Below, in pieces: positions 35,682-47,667 of a stretch of 64,000 bases of DNA (position 1 is its first letter; each line of letters opens with the position of its first letter). The stretch covers positions 1 to 64,000 of the forward strand of contig CAKJVC010000110.1 of assembly GCA_918026815.1 (NCBI GenBank). The letters are read 5' to 3'. The notes under the pieces are model-generated. The model was not told the origin of the DNA and made no database searches. It saw only the letters and a program-made list of their open reading frames with translations. This DNA is from Chalara sp. BL73 (Eukaryota; Ascomycota; Leotiomycetes; Helotiales). Made by a program: the position numbers and the translations under genes.

Positions 35682-36056
35682 ATGTCTGACTACACAAATC
35701 GCAATAATTATTATGGCTCAGGTGGGACAGATTCAGGTCAGCAATCAAATTCGTATGACGGTCAGCAAGGCTCTGGTGAGGGTTCAGGCCAGCAATCAGA
35801 TTGGTATAACAACTACTATGGCTCTGGTGAAGGTTCGGGCCAACAATCAGATGGGTATAACAATTACAAGGATTCAAATGAGAGTTCATGTCGGCAATCA
35901 GATCGGTATATCGAGCAAAACAATTCAAACGAGAGTTCAGGTCAGCAATCAGGCTCGTATGGCGGTCACAAAAGTTCTGCTGGAGGTTCAGCCATGCATA
36001 AGCAGAAGAGCAGTAAAAACAGCAAGAAACAGTTAGTCTTACAGCCGTATAATTAG
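35682..36056 (+). CDS. Small tandem-repeat protein (Q/S/G/N/Y-rich), unknown function
   Basis: 124 residues from ATG 35682. Most of the protein is five imperfect 17-residue repeats (51 bp in DNA) around the core SGQQSDxYNNYxxSGE, followed by a Lys/Ser-rich basic tail (HKQKSSKNSKKQ). There is no signal peptide and no hydrophobic segment. The Gln/Asn/Ser/Gly/Tyr composition is that of prion-like or phase-separating low-complexity proteins. The repeat units differ at many third positions while keeping the core residues, which suggests selection on the protein rather than a simple satellite, but I could not test this. The antisense strand also has a long open frame, a side effect of the repeat. 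Expression is unproven. Confidence 0.5.
   Translation: MSDYTNRNNYYGSGGTDSGQQSNSYDGQQGSGEGSGQQSDWYNNYYGSGEGSGQQSDGYNNYKDSNESSCRQSDRYIEQNNSNESSGQQSGSYGGHKSSAGGSAMHKQKSSKNSKKQLVLQPYN
35715..35990 (+). repeat. 51 bp tandem repeat, about five units
   Basis: Units start at GATTCAGGTCAGCAATC-like positions spaced 51 bases apart, and each encodes one 17-residue repeat of the small protein above. Confidence 0.7.
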
Positions 36057-37326
36057 AGATATACGTTGACCAAAGAGACAGGAAATGCTCATGCAAACGT
36101 GGTGATTGTCCTCCCGGCACGGGATGCTGGGTGGGCACGGGCCCGAGACGTCCTTGACCATCATGCCAAACGACTAAGTTTCAGCGCCATGCCTTTCTTC
36201 GGTTTCAACTTATATCGATATTCACCCCTTGCTTTACTTCAGGATGTAAAACTATTGCCCAGGTCCCGTGACTATACAAAAGTGATACTAGTCGTTGCAT
36301 AAGCGGTGAGAGATTGCGACTTTGGCAACAATTTGCCCGCCCATGGATAGCCCTTGCACGTGCAGGTTACTAGGTTGCCGCTGTATCAAATCCCCAGACC
36401 ACCATCTCCTAGCAATTGCCAAAAAAAAAAATTGTGAATATATAGACGAAATGGGTCCTGCGATAGAGACATCTTCAGGTCTGTCTTTCCATTATTTTGT
36501 GGTCTAAAAATTGTATACTCACTCCAGTCTCAGAAGTTTTCCATAGACAAAGGAGTAAATTCTGGTCAATTACAAACGCTCCAGGGCTACTGCCTGTGCC
36601 GCTTAATCTCAGGGACCCTTTTTCTCCTTAGCGAACAGCATCGGTACTGCATCGACGAACGCAGAGATATGCGGTGAGCTGACTTTATTTTCCACTATTG
36701 GATAGAGCGATCCGCTGGGTCATACTGCTAGCTGTGATTTTCTATTTGACTTTGAAATATAAGTGAAAGACAATAGTCATGTGGAATGGCTAAGCTTGGT
36801 CTCTTGGTGAGTAGCAGAGCCTAGCAGGTCAGGATGCGTGTAGGCATATTGTGTATGTAGAGATGGATGATAGCATGGGTGATCCACCCAATGGATTTAT
36901 TTTTAAGGCTATTACCATCCCTTGTATAGCTTTCCAAACCGGCTTGGCTAGTTTCGGTGCGCTCTTTTAGTTTTCTGCAACTACTTTACAAGTAAAACAT
37001 TGATGGCCCCACTAATTTTATTTAGTTAGTCCGAAATTACCAGCATATTAAAATAGCAGATTTAAACTATGATCAGACGAAAAGATTTTATGTTCACATC
37101 AGAAATAAACGTATAGTTCTTAAATGAGTAGGAAAACGCTAAAGAGTAGTCACAAGCGCTGAAATACAATAGGTACATACAGCGCAGCAATCAGCAGAAA
37201 CCTGTCATAAACCCACATTTTAAAATAGGAATATATCTACGCTTACTGGGTACTTACTTATAATTGTGGTGAATCAAATCAAAATAAAAGCCAAGGTTCT
37301 GTATGTGTGAGTTTTAAAATTTTCCT
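36057..37326. other. No gene recognised
   Basis: Short frames only. The second half becomes AT-richer. No transposon termini were defined. Confidence 0.45.
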
Positions 37327-37615
37327 TGTCACGGCCCTGGCCTTCTCTGGCTTGGAGCTCAGCACCGGATGCTCCAGAGCTCGGACAGAGCTTAGCACCG
37401 GATGCCCCAGAGCCCGGACAGAGCTCAGCACCGGACACCGCAAAGCTCGCCTATACTGGCCTCCGGCCAGTTCTTGTATATAGAGCACTGCTTTCCTTCC
37501 CTTCTTTTGTCCGTAGCTTGTTCTCTTAGTTATGACAATTGATAGTTGTTCACACCTCTGAGTCTTTCCACCTGGATCTACGGATCGAGATTCCTGTTCA
37601 GCTTGAGTTGTTACA
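37327..37615 (+). repeat. Probable solo LTR containing a 33 bp tandem repeat
   Basis: A 289 bp segment starts TGTCACGGCC and ends GTTGTTACA (TG...CA). It is flanked by TTCCT and CTCCT, a 4-of-5 match for a target duplication. It has a GTATATAGAG box near 37480 followed by a pyrimidine-rich stretch, as in LTR promoters. Inside, a 33 bp unit (AGCTCAGCACCGGATG...) is repeated about 2.5 times at 37360-37445. No internal retrotransposon sequence lies next to it, so a solo LTR is the best reading. Moderate certainty only. Confidence 0.45.
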
Positions 37616-40600
37616 CTCCTAGTTATGAATCCTCCGGAAAATTGTAAGTGAACCTAGGCAGCCTAGTGTGTACCTTTTTTTCCCCGATATACATTAAGGA
37701 CAGTTACGGCACGTGAATAAAGGGTTCAAGAGAGGCTTTAAAGCCCACAGGTTAAAGGCGTTACTAGTTCCAACCTCAAAAAGGGCTCGCAAGGAGTTCG
37801 AGCGGTATAAGTCAAGGATTTGAGAGTTTAGTAGAAAAGTAGAGATTAGTTTCTGTATCAATTCATGTACAAATTGTACCACAATATTATACTACGTTAG
37901 ATATAGAGCAGTTCTAATTACTTTACTAGCAAACCTTTGACACTCGCGCCAAAATCCTTAATATTTCTTACCCCTTTTCTTTGTGACCACAACGCTTTCA
38001 AATATTAAAAATTAGATAATAATAAAATTTAAAGCATAATACAACTTAGTCTTTTCATTTTACTACATGAAAAGCCGCTGTAGCGCCGCAATAAAACGTT
38101 TTCTAGCTGAGAAACAAAATGAGTGCGACCTTGCGGCTCAACCTTTCTTTTTCAATAGCTATACAGGATGCTAATACGTGGAAATGATCCGCCAAAAATT
38201 TCGTCCAATCGATCACCTGAACTCCTTATATGATGTGTTGTCCTTTGGACTCGTCCTCCGCGAGTTATGATTCACAAATACAGTATTAACACTAGAACGC
38301 TCTCGCACGGTATGTAGTATATACAGCAAGAAACAGAGAGCTGATGTAATTAAAATCCCAATTCCGTTATCCTCCAACTTGTCATTAATCTCGTCATACA
38401 TCTTCCTATCACTATCTGCGCGCTAGTCAGTCTTAATCTTAGGAGCAACAGACAAGCAAGGAAGGCCCTTGATCAGCGCTCTTCTCAAGACACCTTATCC
38501 GGAAAATGTCAATTTATAGTTTCGCACGCAAGATGCAGGCTCAATCAGCTCGAAACGCCTTGCCGCAAAGCTAAATATGATAGTCCTCTTAGGGGATTTT
38601 AGAGAGTGTTCTAGCCATCTCCCCAAGATTTCAAGCTTGCACAAGGCGTTTCGCAGTCTTATCATCAATGAGTGCCAGAACACGACAACAACAAGGCAAA
38701 TACCTTGTCCATGCAGCCAGGGGCAAATGAAGGAAACCACGTGGCCGGGAGTGCTCGGGCCATGAGAATTCAGTGGTGCCGCGTTTTCTTTCCAAGCCCA
38801 ATATCGAGAATTACTTGAAAGAGGTAAGCTTGAAGAAAGGCATTGGCGCAAAGCAGGAGTGTGAAACAGACCATCATAAAACCTGTGGCCTTCATGCCAG
38901 CCGAACACCCGACTTCTTTAGTAAAGTATTTGCGACAGCGTAGAAGCAGATTAGCGCAGATAGGCTACCTACTATTTGTCTTATTGGCAGCCACGGGAAA
39001 AGTTGCCCCTCTTATATCAGCTCGCCAAGGGACTACAGAGGAAAGGCAAGAGACTTTATGGAGACAGGGTTTTGTGGCTTGAAGCAAAAGAAAGTTTTGA
39101 AAGGTTATCGAAAGGGACTTGCCGCTAGCTTACGAATGGGCCGCTTGTGCGCTTAAAATTTTTTTGGTACACGACCCGCTTGGCATCATGTTCTGGTTTG
39201 TAGACAGTGAAAAGTGATAGCATTATTATGACATATCGACCTTTAATACTTGTACTATACACCTTGTAGCATGATATTTTCACTTCAAGTATACATATAT
39301 CGATTAATATTAACACTCTTATATTGTATTGTACCATACCGGAGTATTATTGTATACTGTGCTGTTATATTACCTTTGTTTAGTGCATTTTACCCTTGTT
39401 TTACACATTTGCTAAATTTTTATAAAATAATGTGTTAACTCCTTGCAAAATTGGTGTTAGCGAAATATAGTATTATCATAGTATTGTATGGTATCAAAAT
39501 TTAACTACCTATCCTGCGAATTTTTTAAGATATTCTATTAAAATATCACCATACCATGCTAGTATCGCAAAAATCAATACTGCGTCCTAGAGATCACGTG
39601 CACACTGGCCATGTCGTGCCACAGCTGCGAACGCTCATTAGTTCGCCTAGCTAGGACCCTGGAACTGGCCATAGTTACAAAAAGGTAGTTCCAGCAGTAG
39701 TTACACCTTTTTTTTTTAGTTTAGAATATTCGTATTTGAGACCTTACAAACGGCTATCACTGGCGCCTGTATTGGGATCGTGACACTGCACGCTTTATAG
39801 CATCCCTTTCGAAGACGCCGCAATACTATCGCTTTCACTGTTTTTTATAGATATTGGATTCAGTGCTAACTCGACGGAGTTCCACCACAAGGCTTTAGAT
39901 GCGTCGACTCTAAAAGAATAGTTAGAGACCTAGAGCAAGTCTCAAGCTGGCAGAAACTGACCCGGAGTGGGATGCGTAGCTTTTGAAATAAAATACAGGT
40001 TGTTCCGGATTTGAATTCACTTTCGTTGTGTACTAGAAGTGAGAAAATAAACGACCTATGGACAAAATTGACCAGTCCAGCTTAACACTCCTGGCTGTGA
40101 ACTAACCAACCAATTACCATCTCCTGACGTGATACGAATTGTATTTTTATCGCTTTTTAAGAATCCCTGTACTGTACAAATTATAAACGAAGGTCTGGTG
40201 AAAGGTTGCAGCCCGTGCAGAAGATTAAAAGCCGTCCTGTAAAGGGTTGCTATTCCACATAAAAGGCTCACGAACATCTACCATTATACATATATTCGCA
40301 TGGCGCCGTATTCGCCGATCGAAGTTGGTTTTCGTAGCTCTTCAGGGCCGGTTTCTAGGTGGCTTGAGGTGATGTGGAGATGAGCTCAAAAGGTCCACCT
40401 GCTAGTAACAATAGGAGGGGGTACGAGCTTGCTGAGCATGAAGACTTTCTCGCTTCCTTTTAGACATATTTCTGGGTAAGTGGCAACACCTCTCAAGGCC
40501 GTCGCAGAATCAAAAATGCATCAAACCCTCTCATGTGTAAGCGCGGCACCTTCCATACACTTATTTCCTCAATCACGCTTCTCGTTAGTCTTCTATCGTT

Positions 40601-41416
40601 AATAACTAATTCATAAACCGAAACAACAACCCCAAACAACATAAATTCCCCACCAAAGGAAAACGAGCCAAAAGACACCGCGTCAAAAGTAACGACCAAG
40701 ATGTCGACCATACTAAATAACTAGCTCCAAACTCCCGATGCTGCAGAAATATAATAACAATAAAGTCAAAGAAGGCGAAGATTTTATTCTTACATTAGAG
40801 GTATCGCAGCCACCATCTCTTGCGCTTGTAATTGACGGTAACGTGCTTGTAAAGGATATATATATGTGGGGTGATATGACTCGGAATAATTCTTTTAGAA
40901 GGATGGGATGGAGGCATGTCGTATACTAACGGAAGGCCTCCTGACTCACCAGAAGAGTTTCTTGGTTAGAATCACATGTAGTTAGTCGAGAGGTAAACTC
41001 AAGCTAAAATAGAGTTGGAGATCTCGAAGATATCCTTAAAGCACAGGAAAATTGATGAAAAGTTAGCTTCACTGGGTATACGACAAAATCATTCAGCGCC
41101 AGAATTCGAGTTGGGGCAGTTAATTGACTTATAGAGATAAAAGTGCAGTGATCGCTTCGGAGATGTGTTTTAGTGAAATGAAATTTTGCTATTTGCATAC
41201 GGCAATATCCGATAGTATGGACGCCACCATAAGTGTAGTTTGTGGCAGCAAGACTAGGTAACAATAAAAAAACGTCTGTGCTTAGATAGTCCCTATGCTG
41301 ATCTTACTGCCACCTGTCCTCGCGACTATTCGACGGCTGTGATATCAAGGTCATCAAAGCCAACGACAAACACCTTCACCGCATGCCTCTCCCTATGTCC
41401 TCGATATCTGACACAT
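37616..41416. other. Long gene-poor stretch
   Basis: 3.8 kb without a convincing gene. Open frames at 38495-38908 (-), 38843-39082 (+), 40493-40711 (-) and 40738-40929 (+) have no recognisable domain or plausible splice partners. AT-rich patches occur at 37920-38060 and 39170-39580, and poly-T runs near 39700. Probably decayed repeat or former gene sequence. Confidence 0.45.
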
Positions 41417-42660
41417 CTACTCTTCCAATCGCTCGAGCGAGTCTTGGAGCATCCACCAGCCGTTCTTGGGTTGAACCTTTGTTCCATTATTGCTGAGTGC
41501 CATGCCAACTAGTCCTGCAGCCATAGTCGTCTCATATATCTTCATCTCTCCATAGTCCTTCACCACCACTGGAACAGTGGCGATGCTGTTTGGAATTTGG
41601 TTTGGGTTAATCATTGGAAACTTTATACCTCCCAGAACAAAAGGCTTGCGTTCCTCGAGCGTAGCATCCCAAGTATCCTCCCTCAGTTCATCCTCTGAAT
41701 AACCAATGATACGTTTTCCATCTTCATCCCAGAAACAAAATGCGGTGAGCCAGCCAGAGAGAGTAACATGGCCCCTTCCGGAACCCTGCTCTCCAGCTTT
41801 ATACGCCGCATGCATCCAGAACTCCTTAACATATGGCGCTTCAGGCTCTTCGAAAGTAGTTATCATGTGTTCAATGGTTGGGGAAAGTAGTCTAGCCCAT
41901 TCAGCAGTCTCTTTGTGAAAGGTTGCTAGCTTCCAAATGCGGGCGCGGATCTCTTCCCAGTCTGCTTTATCACCAAGGAGCGTGACCGAAGGAAATCCAC
42001 AACCTCCTGTCATCACATACTCAAAGTATTTTTGAAAGGTGCTCATCATAATAATGGCGGCGACTGAACTATCCTCATTGGTGGTTGTACTGAATTTAGG
42101 CATGATCCAGTCTCTGAGTCCAGGGTCCTTCACGTTCTCTTGGATTAGGCCAGTCATTGCTTGTGCCAACCTACCTAGATTAGCCGAGAAAATTGAGAAA
42201 GGTCGAATGTCAAGCTCGAGCTGCTTCTTTCCATCGTGTGCAACGAAGGTAGAACGCAGCTCCTCTGCATTTCCGTTGACAAAGAAGTTGAATTGGGTCA
42301 GAATTGCAAGCCATATGTCGTCCGGCCGGAGGACGAGATGCAAGTCTTGATTGAATGCTCGCCTATTGGGACAATTAGCAGGTAGGTTATGAGAGAAAAG
42401 CATAGGTAGATGTACATTATTCCATTCACTAGACCATTCGCATACGGAACGACGGCTGAGTGGCCGAATGAAGCATCAAATGATGTCTGGAGTACAGGAC
42501 GAGTCTCCAAGCCGCGAATCTTGTTTGTGCGAGTCCAGCGACTCAGATCCGGGGTTGACCAGGCCTTCGCAGTCCGCTTCAGAAGAGCATCGGCAGTAGA
42601 GACTATGCCATCATTATTTATGCCGACGGTCTGAGGAGAAGGCCTAGTTGTGACGGGCAT
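41417..42660 (-). CDS. DUF4419 family protein
   Basis: Two exons on the minus strand (42416-42660 and 41417-42362) joined in phase (NGIMRAFNQDLHLVLRPDD); about 396 residues. The family hallmark VLRPDDIWLAILTQFNFFVN near residue 92 is followed by NAEELRSTFVAHDGKK and the conserved middle block (CGFPSVTLLGDKADWEEI). A C-terminal half with GWLTAFCFWDEDGKR and the final GWWMLQ is also typical. DUF4419 proteins are widespread in fungi and have no established biochemical role. No signal peptide, membrane segment or catalytic motif is visible. Confidence 0.87.
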
Positions 42661-43881
42661 GTTTCTATAGCCTAGTTACGTTCAGTTTGAATGAATGTTC
42701 TTCGTTATGATGGAGGATGAGATGGATGGGGTGTACAATATAATTTGCTGTCTTGCTTGTTCTGTTCATGCCCAAAAGCTGGATGAGGCTGAAGTCAAGT
42801 TGGGTGCCTGGATTCGGCAGGAACCTGTGAAGCGGCCAAGCAGGAAAGTGTAGGTCTCTAATGTCACGTGTTTCCCCCCGATCGTTCTGTAAGTCGAGTA
42901 ATATCATGATTCACTTCTTTAATTTGCATATTTGAAATTGTGCCACAAAAGAGGACAAGTGGCACTGCATCCATGATACCGACGCGTTGCAGCCTAGCTT
43001 ACAATATCTTCCTGAGCATCTCTTGTGCAGGCGCGGTCCAGCCTGACTGACTCAGGGTATCTTAAAGCCGATGACTCCGATTAAATCTGATCTAGTATCA
43101 TTCCCACAGGTCAAACAGTTCCCGTATCCGATATCTATAGGCATTTCCTAACTCTCTTGTTTGTCGGGTGCTTCGCCCCGCTTCTCATGTGCTTGCTGCC
43201 ACATTCACTTCCTTCCAGGGGTTCGTGTTAGCGAGGTGTGGATGCTCGCCCCTTTTCAAGCCTCTAGGTTCCCCCAGACGAAAAGTCGCCTTTCATCCCA
43301 GCATGGGTATTCCAACACACTTTAGATGCTTCTCGTTCGAAATTATTCTCCACCTATCGAAAGATTCAAGCCAGAACCATCGTCAACACAAAGCCTAGAA
43401 AGCAAAGGGCTTCACATAAAAATTAAAAAAGAAGGGGCTGAAGGCAGCCGAACATCTTTTTGAAGATGGAGGGACAACATATAACCTGTAAATCCTTCTC
43501 GAGATTTGAAAACTGCCTGAGTGGAAATAGAACTTGACCAGCTCTAACCTGTATATTCCGTATTTGGTAACCTCAAAAGATGCGTCTTCCCAGGTACGCC
43601 CACAAAGACGCAGCTCTTTGTGACCATGCCCATTTATTTGAATGTGAAACATATTTAGGTGAAATGCAAGGCCATAACTTTATAGAGATCTGAGTCTTGA
43701 AAACTTATAAGAAAGGCCTTTCCCCCGAGCCATATTTCGAGATCTCTTGCGTCCTCCGACCTATCAGCTTCGCCCACGTACTTCACAGCCTTTATCTCGC
43801 GGACCACATTGGTTTTTTTGCACTGCCGCAATTGTTGTGCCCTTTTCCAGAATTAAGCAGTCAACCAGAGCTTTGAACGCC
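42661..43881. other. Intergenic
   Basis: No gene recognised. It contains the DUF4419 promoter and the promoter and leader of the zinc-finger gene. Confidence 0.45.
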
Positions 43882-44388
43882 ATGGCAGACAGACCCATGT
43901 CCAGTATACAGTCTCATGCAGAGGCTGCTACCGGGTAAGAATTTTTTTTTTTTTAAGCTGACTAGTACAGCCTTGCTGATGAAACCGCCGCGCCTCATCG
44001 CCAACCAATCTTAAATAAGGTTACACCAAATACCACTTCAGCCTCACCACTCCACCCTGACCACCAGCTTCCTTTCTCCCCCAGCGACCACGCTCCCGCT
44101 CCATCTCATCAATATCTCGCACTACCGCGAGCCTCCACCGATGCCCTTGTTCTCGGTTCACAAGGCTCTGTCCCAGTTCAGCCCTCCACTCCACGACACC
44201 TCTGCAACATCTGCCCCGCGACCTTCAAACGAGCCTGCGATCTCCGCCGTCACTACAAAAAGCACTTCCCAAGCCAGAAATTGTATGCTTGCACAGAGCC
44301 AGCCTGTGACCGCATTGGCGCAAAAGCCTTCTATCGCAATGATAAACTGATCTCTCATCTGCGACAGAAGCATGGTGTCCAGATCTAA
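43882..44388 (+). CDS. Small C2H2 zinc-finger protein
   Basis: Two exons, 43882-43934 and 43971-44388, joined by a 36-base GT-AG intron with a poly-T tract (phase 2: ...EAATG|LADET); about 156 residues. The second exon has no ATG in this frame, so it is easily missed. The C-terminus has a C2H2 finger CNICPATFKRACDLRRHYKKH (C-X2-C-X12-H-X3-H; listed here as CNIC...HYKKH) at about residues 95-115. A second, longer finger-like unit (C-X4-C-X16-H-X4-H, from CTEPAC to HLRQKH) ends the protein. The N-terminal part is Pro/Ser/His-rich and probably disordered. A nuclear DNA-binding role is likely. The intron is unusually short for splicing, so the start or the exon border could differ. Confidence 0.6.
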
Positions 44389-44856
44389 GTTCTATCTAAC
44401 GAAGAACGCCATTTTTAAGCCACTTGAGTGTGGGTCTTGTCGTGCTTGGAAATGCTATCTCTATGGCTATATACTTTTATCCTTTATCTGGCTGTTTTCC
44501 CCTTGGATTGTATCTATTTGCTTGTGCGTTTTTAGCTGCATGAAGGAAGTCTGATGAAGGTGTGGTTGCCTCGCATGTTAATGACACAATGGGAATCTTA
44601 TGTTTTCATGTGTAGTGGGATTAGTCGATCACTAAAATTTCTTCGCACAGTAATAATTCAATTGCACAGGTTGTTCAAAACTCCCTTTCTCATGCCTAAC
44701 TACCTTGAAGCCTGAATAAAAATATCCAACATTTCGCTTGAGACTCCTTTTTCGCCCCACATCACCCCCAATTGAGAAAATAAACCTCGACCCTCAAGTA
44801 ATGACTGGTAAAGTGAATTGTAAGAAGCCATTAACATCCCTCGTCACCGCAACATT
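44389..44856. other. Intergenic between convergent genes
   Basis: 3' flanks only; no gene recognised. Confidence 0.45.
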
Positions 44857-45976
44857 TCAGGGATGCCACGCCTTCCACACTTGCATGCCAGCCTCAATAC
44901 TCTGCACTAAGCCAAAGAAGACCGTTAGAGACAATACCACCGCCGCAACCCAGAATGTATACCACTGCACGCGTTTTCTTTGATCGAACCACCATTGCGA
45001 CATAGTGCTTGGCTCCGCTTCGTCGAAGAACTCTTTGAGGATGACAAGCCTGTCATGCCAGAACTTGAAATTCTCGATCTGTCGCTCTTCTAACTGTAGT
45101 CGGTTACAGCGCATGAGTTGCTTGTCAAAGATCTTGCTTTTATCAGTAAATGTCTTTTTAAGCCATTTTCTAGTTTCGGGATCAGGCGGAAAGAGTAACG
45201 AAAGCGTTTTCAAAGCCTCTTCTATGAAGCCAGCAGGATAGATGTCGCTGGGTTTTGTTTAGTCTTCGATTTTAAAAGTTTTTTCCAATTTTGTGCCGTG
45301 GTAAAACTCACTTCGTTCCCTGGGCTTGGAGAAATGATTTATATTGAAAGATAGAAAGCTCTTTATTATCTTCGTCTAGTCGAAGGTGGTCAGCCAAGTT
45401 CCTGGTCCAGTGGAACTTGATGCCAGCTATGCGTTCTAGGTTCCTGATGTTGAAGATCTTCTGCAACTTGATGTTTTTATCGCCATACTTTACTGTCCCA
45501 CTATATTGGCTAGCAAGAAATGATTTGATATCGCTTTTATCCCACGGTGGATAAGAAGGTCTGTTACTGACGCCAAGAGGTTGGACGGGTAAATTCATCA
45601 TCAAGAATAGTTGAACGGTGAGATCGATGGAAGCCTCTACTCGCTTTGTTCTAGCCATTTCAGTCTCTCCAGGAGTATTTTTCAATTCCCCATTTAATCT
45701 GTGCTTGATGGTGTCGCGAGGAATGGACCGCTTCAAATCTTGGGCGATGTTGACAATTTCTTGGTGCATCGTAATGGAAACATCGGAGCCCGCAAAAATC
45801 CACGCCTCAGAGTATACTTTGAAGTAAGAATCGAAGTCATATTGATCTCCGTGAAAATTCGAGCCTACAAGCTTGACATCCCACAATTTTTCCAGGAGGA
45901 TGATTCTGAGGTCGCCTCCCAAAGTAGCCGTGTGGTTTTGGCTCTTTAGGTCGTTATTAGTTACTTGTACACTCAT
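44857..45976 (-). CDS. Fungal protein of unknown function with C-terminal membrane anchor
   Basis: Two exons on the minus strand (45312-45976 and 44857-45247), phase 2 GT-AG junction (GTN|DIYPAGF); about 351 residues. A soluble N-terminal region with Trp/Asp-rich segments (LRIILLEKLWDVKLVGSNF) and a middle part with WDKSDIKSFLASQY is followed by a charged helical stretch (LPL-type: FLFPPDPETRKWL variant reading LLFPPDPETRKWL). One strong transmembrane helix near the end (YTFWVAAVVLSLTVFFGLVQ) precedes SIEAGMQVWKAW. The overall layout and the helix with FFGLVQSIE are common in a large family of uncharacterised filamentous-ascomycete proteins. Function unknown. Confidence 0.78.
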
Positions 45977-46356
45977 CCTACAGAATTAAAGACAAATATA
46001 AGAATTTGAGCGCAGTTCCGGCCGCCGGGCAAGTTATTTATAGAGACGGAAGACTGAGTTGAAAGCCTTGGCCTCTGCCTTACAGCCTTGCAGGTGCATA
46101 TACCCCATCCATGCATTTCACTGGCGAGTGGTTCCCTTTCAATTCTAAGGCTTCTTCTAGTAACAGAAGACAAGCTGTGCCTCAATTTTACAAGTAGAAA
46201 ACATATTCTGGTGATTCCATCAATCTCGTCCCCACCTGCATTCTCCTACTCTTCCGACATTTCATTTCCCCCCGCGATAGTTATACCATGATAACAAGTT
46301 TAAAAACAACCGCATCGTCTGAAACAGGTCATATCTAGTCTGGACCATCTACAGTG
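45977..46356. other. Intergenic
   Basis: Promoter region of the anchored protein gene. No further gene recognised. Confidence 0.45.
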
Positions 46357-47667
46357 ATGGATCGTATACTACCAGAGAGATTAAAAAGGAAGCTTCTGGT
46401 GTTAACAAAAATAGGCGAAAGATTAGTGCAAGAGTCATCGTTCCGCCTTGCCGGTCTTCAAGTTGTTATGTTCAGATACGGTAACGATTACCAAATTACC
46501 TACGATTTCGCGGATAGATTACATTTACACTGATTGGTATTTGGGTCTTGTGTCTTGATCTCCGTTTGCGTCGCTCTTTTCTTGCCGGACTTAAGTTTTC
46601 CTTCGTATATAGTAGCCTTAGCTTGAAAAACGTTGTTCCTGATAACTTTCTAATTATGACTGCTTGCAAACAAGGAGATATAGCTTCAGTCAAAAAACCT
46701 TTTGCCACTAATCAAGCAAGCCCAAATAATGTAGCGCCTGTTAACTCGTCCCCTTTGCGCGTAAGTGGGATTGGTTCGAAAATCCTTGAAAAATTGCTAA
46801 GATTGGGAGCTTTTAGTATGCCATTGAAAACAGGTCTAAAAAGTTGGTAAAGATAATTATCAGCTCGGGAACAAAAGTCAATTATCCATTCGGAATTTTT
46901 TAATATAATCTCTTTAATACTTTTATATAACATTTATCGAACTTACCAAATTGAAGGAGTCCACTTGAATGGCTTTTTGCGAATCGGCAGATTGAGATCG
47001 CTCGTTTGTTCATTACGATAAGTGCCAGAATTGACCATATCAGTGCGAAAGGATAGACTCCAGCTTTCAGCTTATTTGGATACAAACAACTTCATAGTTT
47101 AGATAGTACGTGCGACGAGTAGCTCGATTTTTTTCAGCTGCCTTATTCTTAAAACACGACGTTTGTAACGTTAATGGATAGTCAGTTAGACACCAAGCAG
47201 CTGCTTATAATAGTTGCGGAGATATCAAAGCATTAACTAAGCGCGGGTGTCTCTGTAATTTGTTCACAAAGCTGGATTGGACGCCAATTAGATGCGCAGT
47301 ACGATTTGGGAACGCAAGTACTTTTATAGAGCTTTCAAAATAGCTACCACTGGGCTTCGTCAATAACTAAACATCCAAAGCTGGACAATGCTACACGAAG
47401 CCGCAGAAATGGCAGATTTTCAAATGCTTCGCCTCATTTTCGGGCGTGGCGCTGACTCTCATACAGTCTTTTCCAACTTCTTACCTCCTTCCTTATAATA
47501 TTTTAAATGCGGCTGCGACAGCCACTAATGTTGCACGAAGTAAACGGAGCGAAGCTGTGCGTATCTTCCAAGAGTCCTTACAGGAAAGTAGCTTGGATAT
47601 AACTCGTTTACGTAACTCTGACGATCAAGGTATCACAACGGAAGATATCTTCTGGGTAGCTGAATAG
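46357..47667 (+). pseudogene. Decayed partial copy of the STAND/ankyrin gene
   Basis: Related to the gene at 33023-35126 but on the opposite strand. Matches in order: RLAGLQVVMFRYGNDYQITYDF (46453-46510; compare SRYGNDYQTTYDF), then a stop at 46531, SLSLKNVVPDNFLIMTACKQ (46616-46675), ASPNNVAPVNSSPLR before a GTAAGT-type donor at the same place as the intact gene's second intron, DWTPIRCAVRFGNASTF (47276-47330), and the end EDIFWVAE (compare DDIFWPAE). Several in-frame stops and frame breaks are present and the STAND N-terminal domain is absent. Changes are not confined to transitions, so ordinary decay after duplication is more likely than RIP. Confidence 0.8.

Noticed and set aside
35578..36138. 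186-codon minus-strand open frame opposite the repeat protein
   Set aside because: It is the antisense of the 51 bp tandem repeat, which keeps more than one frame open; no domain and no natural start.
37360..37445. Spaced repeats considered as a CRISPR-like array
   Set aside because: The 33 bp units are directly adjacent without spacers and the genome is eukaryotic.
38495..38908. 137-codon minus-strand open frame in the gene-poor stretch
   Set aside because: No recognisable domain, no splice partners and unusual composition; probably chance.
40738..40929. Short plus-strand frame containing SLALVIDGNVL, reminiscent of a P4-ATPase motif
   Set aside because: Only about ten residues resemble the flippase family and nothing else of the protein is found nearby.
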